A stretch of DNA of 23,962 bases from a virus: positions 1 through 23,962 of the IMG/VR virus record IMGVR_UViG_3300031785_000055; one strand, given 5' to 3'. Position 1 is the first letter of the stretch, and the number at the start of each line of letters is the position of its first letter. Below the pieces are notes generated by a model. That model made no database searches and had not been told where the DNA came from. It saw only the letters and a list, made by a program, of their open reading frames with translations. Below, in pieces: positions 7,239-12,689 of the stretch. The translations under genes and the position numbers were made by a program.

Positions 7239-7595
7239 TCATACAGCAGGCGACGCCTTTGAGTGGCGTTTCCAGCCCGTGGCTTGCCGACCGATCTGGT
7301 CGGTGATCTCCACCGCGCGGGCGTACTGCCCGGTGCTGATGAAGCGCTTGTCACGGCAGAGGCGGAGCAATAACTCCACCACCTGCAGGCGCTCCAGAAG
7401 ATCCTCGATGTGGGGCGTTTTGTTGCGGGCGGTGTTGGCCCTGAAGATCAGGACCAGCATCTCCACGCACTCCTCGCGCACCTTTTCACCTAGCAGCCGC
7501 TTGAAGTCCCGCGGGATGTTCCGCGTGACTTCAACTGCGACCGAGAGCAGGTCGTAGGAAAGCCGGTAAATCGGGAGCTGGTGATGCAATGCCAT
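7239..7595 (-). CDS. avd: DGR accessory variability determinant (Avd)
   Basis: A 118-residue protein of the Avd family (four-helix bundle related to the 23S rRNA intervening-sequence protein family). The family opening PIYRLSYDLLSVAVEVTRNIP (split: PIYRLSYDLL then SVAVEVTRNIP), then FKRLLGEKVREECVEML and VLIFRANTARNK, are characteristic. Avd forms a pentamer that binds the RT and template RNA and is required for mutagenic cDNA synthesis in the Bordetella phage BPP-1 system. Its place between the targets and the template repeat is the standard DGR order. The upstream sequence has no good Shine-Dalgarno, so it may be translated by coupling or at low level. The stop overlaps an ATG at 7242 (ATGA) that opens the longest RT reading frame. 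Confidence 0.9.
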   Translation of the reverse strand: MALHHQLPIYRLSYDLLSVAVEVTRNIPRDFKRLLGEKVREECVEMLVLIFRANTARNKTPHIEDLLERLQVVELLLRLCRDKRFISTGQYARAVEITDQIGRQATGWKRHSKASPAV

Positions 7596-7614
7596 GCTGA
7601 AAAAACTCGCGAAA

Positions 7615-7631
7615 AGGGCGCTTCGCGCCCT
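7615..7631 (-). repeat. GC-rich hairpin downstream of VR1
   Basis: Inverted repeat AGGGCGC/GCGCCCT (7-bp stem, 3-base loop) 28 bases past the 3' end of VR1. An almost identical hairpin sits at the same distance after VR2. In BPP-1, a hairpin/cruciform just after the variable repeat stimulates retrohoming; this is the likely equivalent. Confidence 0.8.
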
Positions 7632-7636
7632 AAGGG

Positions 7637-8272
7637 TTAAAGGGCTGAATGGCTAATGAATCTGCGGACGGCGCGAGCCCGAAGGGCGTAGCCCTTGTGG
7701 CCGAAGTCCTGGCCGCCATAGGCAAAGTCCTGACGCCAGGCGTTGTAGGCGGAGTACTGCGAGCTGGACCAGTAGTAGCCCGACTTCTCGAACAGCTCGG
7801 GCACCGTTGCGTAGCACAGGGCCAGCTCACGGCGCGCCGGCAGGTACCAGTCGCGGTGGCCGTAGAGTTCAAGATTGGAAGCCCAGCGGGCAGCGGGGTG
7901 ATCATTGTCAGAGGCGATCAACGCGCGGGTATTGGCGAGACCGTCGCGCTCACTCGTTGCGGCGGTCTCTTCTTTTCCCGCGCTACCCCATTTGATCTCT
8001 TTAATTTCGGCCTGCTCGACAACAGCGTGCGGGTCGACACTGGGAACGATCAGGTGGTAATCCGGCTGGCCGTTCTCGCCGCGCATCATGCCGGCGTAGA
8101 CGCCGCCCTGGCTGGGCCAAGCCTCGCCGATCGATGGCGGCACGTCGGTGGGGCGGGGCTCATTGGCGGGCAGGGACGCCAGCCAGTTGTCGATCACCGT
8201 CTGCCGGGGCAGGCGCACGGTGGCGCCGTGAATCTGAATGTCGATCAGCTCGTTGCTCTGATTCGGGTTCAT
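7637..8272 (-). CDS. DGR target protein 1, DUF1566/Lcl-like variable protein
   Basis: A 211-residue protein whose C-terminus is the hypervariable end of a C-type-lectin-fold domain. The DUF1566 (Lcl C-terminal) signature is present: GHRDWYLPARRELALCY (split as GHRDWYLPARR, ELALCY) and GYYWSSSQYSAYNAW. VR1 covers about residues 171-205 and ends in ALRARAVRRF, the conserved strand after the variable loop. An upstream part (GGVYAGMMRGENG, YHLIVPS) resembles the corresponding part of the second target, so the two are paralogues. There is no signal peptide, membrane segment or tail-fibre module, so the display location is unknown. GGGAG lies eight bases before the ATG. Like other DGR targets it would bind a varying ligand; the ligand is unknown. 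Confidence 0.9.
   Translation of the reverse strand: MNPNQSNELIDIQIHGATVRLPRQTVIDNWLASLPANEPRPTDVPPSIGEAWPSQGGVYAGMMRGENGQPDYHLIVPSVDPHAVVEQAEIKEIKWGSAGKEETAATSERDGLANTRALIASDNDHPAARWASNLELYGHRDWYLPARRELALCYATVPELFEKSGYYWSSSQYSAYNAWRQDFAYGGQDFGHKGYALRARAVRRFISHSAL
7660..7761 (-). repeat. DGR variable repeat 1 (VR1)
   Basis: Aligns without gaps to the template at 6967-7068. All 12 differences are at template adenines; they recode Asn/Asp codons to Tyr, Arg, Gly, Asp, Phe and others, nine residues in all. The 29-bp GC-rich 3' end is identical to the template. Confidence 0.95.
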
Positions 8273-8298
8273 GCTCTATCTCCCAAAAATGGCGCGCG

Positions 8299-8317
8299 AA
8301 GGGCGCTGCGCGCCCTT
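8299..8317 (-). repeat. GC-rich hairpin downstream of VR2
   Basis: Inverted repeat AAGGGCGC/GCGCCCTT (8-bp stem, 3-base loop) beginning 28 bases past the 3' end of VR2, matching the spacing and sequence of the hairpin after VR1. No comparable hairpin follows the template repeat, as expected for a retrohoming target mark. Confidence 0.8.
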
Positions 8318-8331
8318 AATGGATGAATGGA

Positions 8332-8940
8332 TTAATTGATGAGGAATCTGCGGACGGCGCGAGCCCGACGGGCGCCGCCCTTGTGGACGCAGTACTGGAG
8401 GCCACTGGCAAAGACCTGAAGCCAGGCGTTGTAGGCGGAGAACTGCGAGCTCGACCAGTAGAAGCGCGGCTGGAACGCTTCCGGGCCGTCCGCCTGAAAC
8501 TCCGCGTCGGTGGTCTGGACGGGCAGGGCGGCGGTGTACGGGTAGCCCGCCGGGACGCTGCTGGGGTTGTCCCCGTCGCGGAAGGTGGCGGCGTTGTCGC
8601 GGTCCTGCGGCTTGAACTGGCGATAGAGCATTTCCTGTTCGTCACGGGCCGGCAGGTACCAGTCGTCGAAGCCGTTGATCTCCAGCTTCTGAATGGCCTG
8701 GGCCAGTTCACTGCCGGCTTCGGCCATGGCCACGGTGTTGGCCATGCCGTCGCAGCAGCTGGTGGCCCCGATGTCCTGGCCGAACTCGCCCCACGGCAGC
8801 GGGTCCAGGTCGCCGGCTTTCGGTGATAGCACCAGGCCGTAGTGGGTGCCGGCGACGTTGATCACGCCAGCGAAGTAACCGCCCTCCATGGCGGCGCCGA
8901 TTACGAGTGCGGTGGTGGTCTTTGCGAGTGCTTCACTCAT
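8332..8940 (-). CDS. DGR target protein 2, DUF1566/Lcl-like variable protein
   Basis: A 202-residue paralogue of the first target. The N-terminal GGYFAGVINVAGTHYGLVL and a LSPKAGD turn are typical of phage DUF1566 proteins; the core holds GFDDWYLPARDEQEMLYRQF and FYWSSSQFSAYNAW. VR2 covers about residues 165-199, ending RRARAVRRFLIN. It has diverged further from the template than the first target, with aliphatic, Tyr and Cys residues at variable sites, plus one change (Leu to Arg) not explained by adenine mutagenesis. GGGGAG lies six bases before the ATG at 8940. No secretion signal or membrane segment is seen. It is the first gene of the DGR cassette and follows a tiny membrane protein by 27 bases. 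Confidence 0.9.
   Translation of the reverse strand: MSEALAKTTTALVIGAAMEGGYFAGVINVAGTHYGLVLSPKAGDLDPLPWGEFGQDIGATSCCDGMANTVAMAEAGSELAQAIQKLEINGFDDWYLPARDEQEMLYRQFKPQDRDNAATFRDGDNPSSVPAGYPYTAALPVQTTDAEFQADGPEAFQPRFYWSSSQFSAYNAWLQVFASGLQYCVHKGGARRARAVRRFLIN
8346..8447 (-). repeat. DGR variable repeat 2 (VR2)
   Basis: Ungapped alignment with the template at 6967-7068 gives 15 differences at template adenines and one at another base (position 8369, in the GC-rich anchor; CTT becomes CGT). VR1 and VR2 also differ from each other, showing independent mutagenesis events. Confidence 0.95.
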
Positions 8941-8967
8941 GGGTTTCTCCCCTTGCTTGCTTGTGGT

Positions 8968-9108
8968 TTAGAAAAGGGCGATGGCCACCAGGGCCACCGC
9001 GGTGACGGTGAGCGCCGTCGGTAAAAATCGGAGCCGGTTGCGGCCGGCCAGGGCCCGCTCGCTGGGGAGCGGGATCTGAATCGTTGTGGCGTTGTATTGG
9101 CTTCGCAT
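8968..9108 (-). CDS. Very small single-pass membrane protein
   Basis: A 46-residue protein starting MRSQYNATTIQ. Residues 28-46 (FLPTALTVTAVALVAIALF) form one hydrophobic segment at the extreme C-terminus, preceded by basic residues, so it is probably a tail-anchored inner-membrane peptide. GGAGG lies four bases before the ATG. It is between the antirepressor-like gene and the first DGR target. Function unknown. Confidence 0.6.
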   Translation of the reverse strand: MRSQYNATTIQIPLPSERALAGRNRLRFLPTALTVTAVALVAIALF

Positions 9109-9116
9109 GGGGCCTC

Positions 9117-9407
9117 CTACGCTGCGCTGTGCTTGAGCTGATGGCGCAGGTGGTCCAGGCCGGCGGTGGTGATCTCCACGCGGACGTACCATTGCGGGCC
9201 AACATGCGGATGGGTGAACTGCTCTTCGCGCTCCACCAGCCAACCGGCACGGATCCAGGCCGGGTTCGCCCGGGTGCGGCCGGTGACGCCGTCGCGTTGA
9301 AATGCGCCGGCGGCTTCCAGGTGCCGGCGCAGCGTTCGGTCGCCCACCTGGAGCTCGCGGGCGGCGTGACGGATGCGGTAGGTGCTGTCGTTGGCGGAGC
9401 GGTGCAT
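9117..9407 (-). CDS. KilAC-like phage antirepressor domain protein
   Basis: A 96-residue protein that looks like a stand-alone KilAC (phage antirepressor C-terminal) domain: an N-terminal helical AARELQVGDRTLRRHLEAAG segment, then GWLVEREEQF and a C-terminal beta-hairpin and helix (WYVRVEITTAGLDHLRHQL). KilAC domains are the C-terminal half of many phage antirepressors that relieve CI-type repression or bind DNA. The usual N-terminal Bro or AntA module is absent. The start at 9407 has GGAG nine bases upstream. An antirepressor here would fit a repressor that seems unable to cleave itself. Confidence 0.65.
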   Translation of the reverse strand: MHRSANDSTYRIRHAARELQVGDRTLRRHLEAAGAFQRDGVTGRTRANPAWIRAGWLVEREEQFTHPHVGPQWYVRVEITTAGLDHLRHQLKHSAA

Positions 9408-9417
9408 GGCAGTTCTC

Positions 9418-9960
9418 CTATGCGTTGAACGGCTCGCGGCCGATGTCGCGGCCCAGCTTGGCGTCGTGCCACCAGGCGTATTCCTCGGGGCCGTAGGGCA
9501 CCGGTTTGTATTCCTGATAGCGGTCCCCCTGGTAGAAGCCCCAGGGGTGGGCCCAGGCGCCGTGCCAGAACAGCGTCCAGGTCTCCGGCTGGATCGTGGT
9601 GATCCGGTGCAGGTCGATCTCGCGGTGGCTGCGCGCCAGGGTGTTAAACCAGCGGACCCGCCGTTCACCGAGGTTGATCACGGCATGGCCGAGCGATTGG
9701 TGCAGGGGGTACGCGATGCCGCGTTCCTCGGTGTAGCGGCCGGTCAGCACCAGGCTGTGTGCGGTATCCCACGGGTGGTCATGCAGGTGGCGTTCTGCGT
9801 CGTTGCGCAGGAAGCGGTGCAAGTACCAGAACCGGTTGTGTTTCTCGCCCAGCCAGTAGCGTTCCAGGTAGGGCTTGCCCTCCGGCTGGATCAGGCGGCA
9901 CGGCCGGTTCGCCGTGTAGTTGAACAGGGCTTTCGCTGGCAGTCGGGTGAGGGCGTTCAT
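9418..9960 (-). CDS. Cupin-like hypothetical phage protein
   Basis: A 180-residue protein with a cupin-like metal-site pattern: LHRFLRNDAERHLHDHPWD near residues 47-65 supplies several His residues, and a later LHRITTIQPETWTLFWHG block around 117-134 supplies a second His-containing strand. The sequence is beta-rich with many aromatic residues. Family members with the HDHPW motif are common phage and bacterial proteins of unknown activity; metal binding is inference from the motif. The start overlaps the dNMP kinase stop as ATGA, so the two are translationally coupled. Confidence 0.65.
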   Translation of the reverse strand: MNALTRLPAKALFNYTANRPCRLIQPEGKPYLERYWLGEKHNRFWYLHRFLRNDAERHLHDHPWDTAHSLVLTGRYTEERGIAYPLHQSLGHAVINLGERRVRWFNTLARSHREIDLHRITTIQPETWTLFWHGAWAHPWGFYQGDRYQEYKPVPYGPEEYAWWHDAKLGRDIGREPFNA

Positions 9961-10550
9961 GCCGCCACTCCCTGACCGAGCCAGCAGCGCACCATAGCCC
10001 GCACCTGCACTTCCAGGTCATCGACGGTGCCCGCGTTGAGGGCGTACAGGTCGCCCTGGTGGAAGGTGAGCGGCTGTTCGGTGCTGTGGTCCGGGGCCTC
10101 GCCCTTGCCCATGCTCGCGTCGCCCCGGCTGACGTGGATCACCAGGCCGCCGTGGCGGCGTACCCAGTTGGTCTCGGGCTCTGTGCGTATGTCGGTGATC
10201 GCCAAGATTTCCGGCGTGTCCTGAAAGTTTTCCAGCTGGGCGAGACGCGCCTCCAGGCGCTTGAGCAGGTAGTCCTGGCCGAAGGTCTGCCGCACCCAGT
10301 CGCCGAACAGCTGCAGCGAACGCCGTGGCGTGAGGTTGCCCAGGCTGGTGCTGGGTGTGCGCTTGAACGTCCGGTCCTCGCAGAGATCGGCGAGGGTCAC
10401 GGCGGTGGTGTCCATGCCGATCAAGCCAGACAGACCGTCGTATAGGGGGGCGGCGATGGCCTCGGCCTTGGTCTGCCAGTCGGTGGCCAGCGCCAGGGCG
10501 GCGGTGTTTTTGCCGACGCCGGCGGGGCCGGCGAATCCGATTATTTTCAT
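9957..10550 (-). CDS. Deoxynucleoside monophosphate kinase-like P-loop protein
   Basis: A 197-residue P-loop kinase. The Walker A loop is GPAGVGKNT immediately after the first beta strand (MKIIGFA), the layout of phage deoxynucleoside monophosphate kinases. LQLFGDWVRQTFGQDYLLKRL is the conserved substrate-region helix and ITDIRTEPETNWVRRHGGLVIHV contains the Walker-B-like strand. It would phosphorylate dNMPs to dNDPs to feed phage DNA synthesis. The start at 10550 is chosen over upstream codons because it overlaps the previous stop as ATGA and places the P-loop at the normal distance. Other nucleotide genes in the operon (MazG-like, two methyltransferases) agree with a nucleotide/DNA-modification role. 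Confidence 0.82.
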   Translation of the reverse strand: MKIIGFAGPAGVGKNTAALALATDWQTKAEAIAAPLYDGLSGLIGMDTTAVTLADLCEDRTFKRTPSTSLGNLTPRRSLQLFGDWVRQTFGQDYLLKRLEARLAQLENFQDTPEILAITDIRTEPETNWVRRHGGLVIHVSRGDASMGKGEAPDHSTEQPLTFHQGDLYALNAGTVDDLEVQVRAMVRCWLGQGVAA

Positions 10551-10858
10551 TGGGTAAGCTCCGTGCCGTCGGTGGTGTGCGTCAGGCCACCGGTGTCGAT
10601 GAGGTGTTGTTGTTCGGCCTGCCAGTCGTGCTCGCTTTCGAGCCACTGCTCCGCGTGCTGGTGAGCCAGGCTCAACAGTTCGCCGACGGTGTAGTCCTCG
10701 ATGGGCCTGCCGAGCAGAGCCACGGCGTCAGCGAATGATTGCGCCCAGCGCCCGTTGCATTCGCCGAGAGGTAGCGTCCGTCCGATGCGGACCAGGGTGT
10801 TGAGCACGTGGTCGGCGCGCCCGGAAACCGTGGTCATGTCGGGGTTGCGTAAGCTCAT
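10547..10858 (-). CDS. Hypothetical protein
   Basis: A 103-residue acidic, mostly helical protein (MSLRNPDMTTVSG start). No domain recognised. A second methionine at residue 8 is possible, but the ATG at 10858 forms the ATGA overlap with the upstream gene and is preferred. Its end overlaps the kinase start in the same way. Confidence 0.6.
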   Translation of the reverse strand: MSLRNPDMTTVSGRADHVLNTLVRIGRTLPLGECNGRWAQSFADAVALLGRPIEDYTVGELLSLAHQHAEQWLESEHDWQAEQQHLIDTGGLTHTTDGTELTQ

Positions 10859-11139
10859 GCTGCACCTCGGATGGCTTTCCGGTTGATGTGGCGCGTGATC
10901 GCGTCAGCGGCGCCGATGTACAGCAGCGCGGGCTGGTTCTGGTCCCGGTAGATCACCGGCGGGGCGGGGCAGTCGCGGTCCGTGATGTCGCGCACCCGCA
11001 GATCAATGTCGTGGCTAAACGGCGTGCTGCGGATAGCGATGCTGTGCTGGCCCAGGTGCAGCACCGTGGTGCCGCGACGGCGGATGGCTTCGCGCAGCGC
11101 CCGTTCGTCGGCGAGGCTGAATTGAAACGGTCCCTTCAT
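10855..11139 (-). CDS. Hypothetical protein
   Basis: A 94-residue protein starting MKGPFQFSLADERALREAIRR. The start at 11139 has GGAG nine bases upstream and an ATGA overlap with the preceding gene. Mixed alpha/beta composition; a basic C-terminus (ITRHINRKAIRG) could contact nucleic acid. No family recognised. Confidence 0.6.
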   Translation of the reverse strand: MKGPFQFSLADERALREAIRRRGTTVLHLGQHSIAIRSTPFSHDIDLRVRDITDRDCPAPPVIYRDQNQPALLYIGAADAITRHINRKAIRGAA

Positions 11140-11375
11140 GGGTGTGCTCCTTGCAGTTTGTTGTTCTGAGCCGCGCGGCGGCAGCGCGCGAGGTAGCGAT
11201 TCGCGCACTCAGTGAGTGCCTCGCGAGTGCGCAGGGCGGCGGTGGTATCGGGCAAGTCCCGGGTGTAGCGGTCCAGCAGCTGGCCGCTGTGGCCCATTGC
11301 GGCGCGCAGGTCACTGGTGACCGGGGCGCGGGCGAAGGCCCGGCGGGCGTTGTGCATCACGTCGCGGTGGCTCAT
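11136..11375 (-). CDS. Hypothetical basic protein
   Basis: A 79-residue protein starting MSHRDVMHNARRAFARAP, rich in Arg and mostly helical. ATGA overlaps join it to the genes on both sides. No family recognised. Confidence 0.58.
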   Translation of the reverse strand: MSHRDVMHNARRAFARAPVTSDLRAAMGHSGQLLDRYTRDLPDTTAALRTREALTECANRYLARCRRAAQNNKLQGAHP

Positions 11376-11590
11376 GCGGCCCCCGGCGGGAAGTCGTCGG
11401 GCGTAGGCGGGGTCCAGAAAGAACGTGCAAGGCGTGCTTTCAGCCGGGCGGCAGCGCTTGGGCGCTGAGCATCCTGGATCAACCGGGCGGGGCCGTTCTT
11501 ACCCAAAACGGCGACCAAACCAGTGCGGGCCTGGATGGCCTCGATGTGCTGCCGGGTGGTAGCTGTTGGGTGGATGTAGATGTTGGCCAT
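11372..11590 (-). CDS. First gene of leftward operon, small hypothetical protein
   Basis: A 72-residue protein starting MANIYIHPTATTRQHIEAIQARTG. The start at 11590 is chosen because GGAGG lies five bases upstream; a further in-frame ATG at 11602 would overlap that site. The N-terminal segment (NIYIHPTATTRQHIEAIQ) is reminiscent of small phage proteins with a short beta strand and helix. It is the promoter-proximal gene of the leftward transcript, just downstream of the operator cluster at 11604-11661, the position of early regulators in lambdoid phages. Function unknown. Confidence 0.62.
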   Translation of the reverse strand: MANIYIHPTATTRQHIEAIQARTGLVAVLGKNGPARLIQDAQRPSAAARLKARLARSFWTPPTPDDFPPGAA

Positions 11591-11603
11591 GTGTGCCTCC
11601 AAA

Positions 11604-11661
11604 AACGCGATATGCGTTAAGGAAACACAGAAATAACTACCACGTCAACACGAAATGCGTT
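11604..11661 (-). promoter_or_regulatory. Left operator cluster and leftward promoter (OL/PL-like)
   Basis: Two good copies of a 15-bp operator, AACACGAAATGCGTT at 11647-11661 and AACGCGATATGCGTT at 11604-11618, flank a half-match at 11624-11638 (AACACA perfect, other arm degenerate). Centres are 20 and 23 bp apart. TTGACG on the minus strand (11643-11648) is a -35 box overlapping the outer operator by two bases, as the -35 of the rightward promoter does. A clear -10 is not seen. Confidence 0.72.
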
Positions 11662-11703
11662 TTTCGCGGGCGCGAAAATTCAATGTGCTGAGACAGAAGG
11701 GCC

Positions 11704-12354
11704 TTAAAGTGCGATCTCTGCGTGGTGGATCACGCCAAGAATGTCGAGTTGTCCATCAACAGGGATAACTGGATAGGTGGGGTTAAGTGCCTTTAGGTAG
11801 GTCTGCCCGGCGTCCTCAACGATCATGCGGATGGTGGGGTTTCCGTTCACAGAGGCGGCGACGATTTCCCCGGTTCTCGCCTGTGCGCAGGGCTCGATTA
11901 AGGCCCAGGCGCCTGGCGTCAAGCTCGGTGCGCCGGCGGGGTTGATCATGGTGTCACCGGTAATCCGGACCCAAACGGCACCTAATGGAGCGCTTGCCGG
12001 CAGGGGGCGCATTGGACGGCCATCGTCGGTGATGTAGGCGCTATCAGCCTGTAAACGAAGGGGTAGGTCTTCCAGCGCCAGGACTGGTGCCGACCTTGCA
12101 TGGGAATAAGTTGCCTGCTCTTCGCGAACTCCGGGTGCGGTGTGCGGGTCGCCGATCCCAAGGACCAGCCAAGCCTTATTGCACCCAAGTGCTTCGGCGA
12201 TGATCTCCCAATCCCGCTCGCGGGGGGCGCGATCGCCACGTTCGTAGCCGCTGATGCGGCTTTGAGAATCCCAGCCGCAGCGCTGGGCCAGCTCGGCTTG
12301 GGACCAGCCAAGGTCGCGTCGTAGTTGGGAAATTCGGTGACCGATATCGCTCAT
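11704..12354 (-). CDS. CI-like repressor, HTH plus S24-like domain with substituted catalytic residues
   Basis: A 216-residue lysogeny repressor: an N-terminal XRE-type helix-turn-helix (about 6-45; WSQAELAQRCGW then SQSRISGYERG) and a C-terminal LexA/S24-like domain (about 90-216). In autocleaving members, Ser in G-D-S-M and a Lys about 40 residues later form the active site. Here they are T135 (ITGDTMINP) and R176 (NPTIRMIV), and the linker (SAPVLALEDLPLRL) has no Ala-Gly or Cys-Gly cleavage pair. The fold-specific YLKALNPTYP block is intact, so dimerisation is probably kept. No Shine-Dalgarno precedes the ATG; TCAAAT (minus strand of 12362-12367) seven bases before it suggests a leaderless mRNA as for lambda PRM. 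Confidence 0.9.
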   Translation of the reverse strand: MSDIGHRISQLRRDLGWSQAELAQRCGWDSQSRISGYERGDRAPRERDWEIIAEALGCNKAWLVLGIGDPHTAPGVREEQATYSHARSAPVLALEDLPLRLQADSAYITDDGRPMRPLPASAPLGAVWVRITGDTMINPAGAPSLTPGAWALIEPCAQARTGEIVAASVNGNPTIRMIVEDAGQTYLKALNPTYPVIPVDGQLDILGVIHHAEIAL

Positions 12355-12366
12355 GCCGCGTATTTG

Positions 12367-12428
12367 AACACAGGCTGTGTTGGGCGGATAACAACAAAAC
12401 GCGTTGACATATAAACGCAGAACGTGTT
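12367..12428. promoter_or_regulatory. Right operator cluster (OR-like), three sites
   Basis: Between the divergent repressor and Cro-like genes lie AACACAGGCTGTGTT (12367-12381, perfect 6-bp arms) and AACGCAGAACGTGTT (12414-12428). A degenerate site (12391-12405, ending CGCGTT) is centred between them. Centres are 24 and 23 bp apart, so the sites sit on nearly the same helix face. The first overlaps the likely repressor -10, and the last fills the spacer of the rightward promoter, the same logic as lambda OR3 and OR1. Confidence 0.82.
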
Positions 12429-12432
12429 TTTA
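12404..12432 (+). promoter_or_regulatory. Rightward early promoter (PR-like)
   Basis: Consensus TTGACA at 12404-12409 with a T-rich -10 (TTTTTA at 12427-12432, or TTTAAT at 12429-12434 with longer spacing). One operator lies within the spacer. The expected start point falls at or within a few bases of the Cro-like ATG at 12441. Confidence 0.7.
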
Positions 12433-12440
12433 ATGTGCGC

Positions 12441-12689
12441 ATGAATCGAATCAGTCACTTCAGAAAGCAGGTCGGGCTCTCTCAGTATCAGGCGGCAATC
12501 GATGCCGGGTGGGAGTACCAAAGCCGCTGGTCCTCCTATGAGCGGGGCGTTCGCGCGATCGATATTCAGACTGGGCGTCTCATCGTCCAGGTGCTGCGGC
12601 GCGCCGGTGCGCGGAACGATGAAGGGTCTCCCGTCACTCTTGATGATGTGTTCCCGGCGGATCCCGCCGCTCGAACTGCGGCGGCATAA
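12441..12689 (+). CDS. Cro-like regulator
   Basis: An 82-residue DNA-binding protein divergent from the repressor. RISHFRKQVGLSQYQAAIDAGW and QSRWSSYERG form an XRE-like helix-turn-helix that parallels the repressor's (SQSRISGYERG), including the serine/arginine recognition helix start, so both may read the same operators. It would repress the early promoters during lytic growth. The ATG at 12441 is chosen over a GTG at 12435; neither has a Shine-Dalgarno, because the promoter and operator occupy the upstream bases, and the mRNA may be leaderless. A hairpin follows the stop directly. Confidence 0.82.
   Translation: MNRISHFRKQVGLSQYQAAIDAGWEYQSRWSSYERGVRAIDIQTGRLIVQVLRRAGARNDEGSPVTLDDVFPADPAARTAAA

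Noticed and set aside
5950-7557. Long open frame on the plus strand opposite the RT and avd genes
   Set aside because: It is antisense to clear RT and Avd motifs and shows no domain; long antisense frames are common in GC-rich DNA.
7615-7631. Hairpin as simple terminator between the first target and avd
   Set aside because: It is matched in sequence and spacing with the one after VR2, and lacks a direct T run; terminating here would cut off avd and the RT. The DGR hairpin reading is preferred, though partial attenuation is possible.
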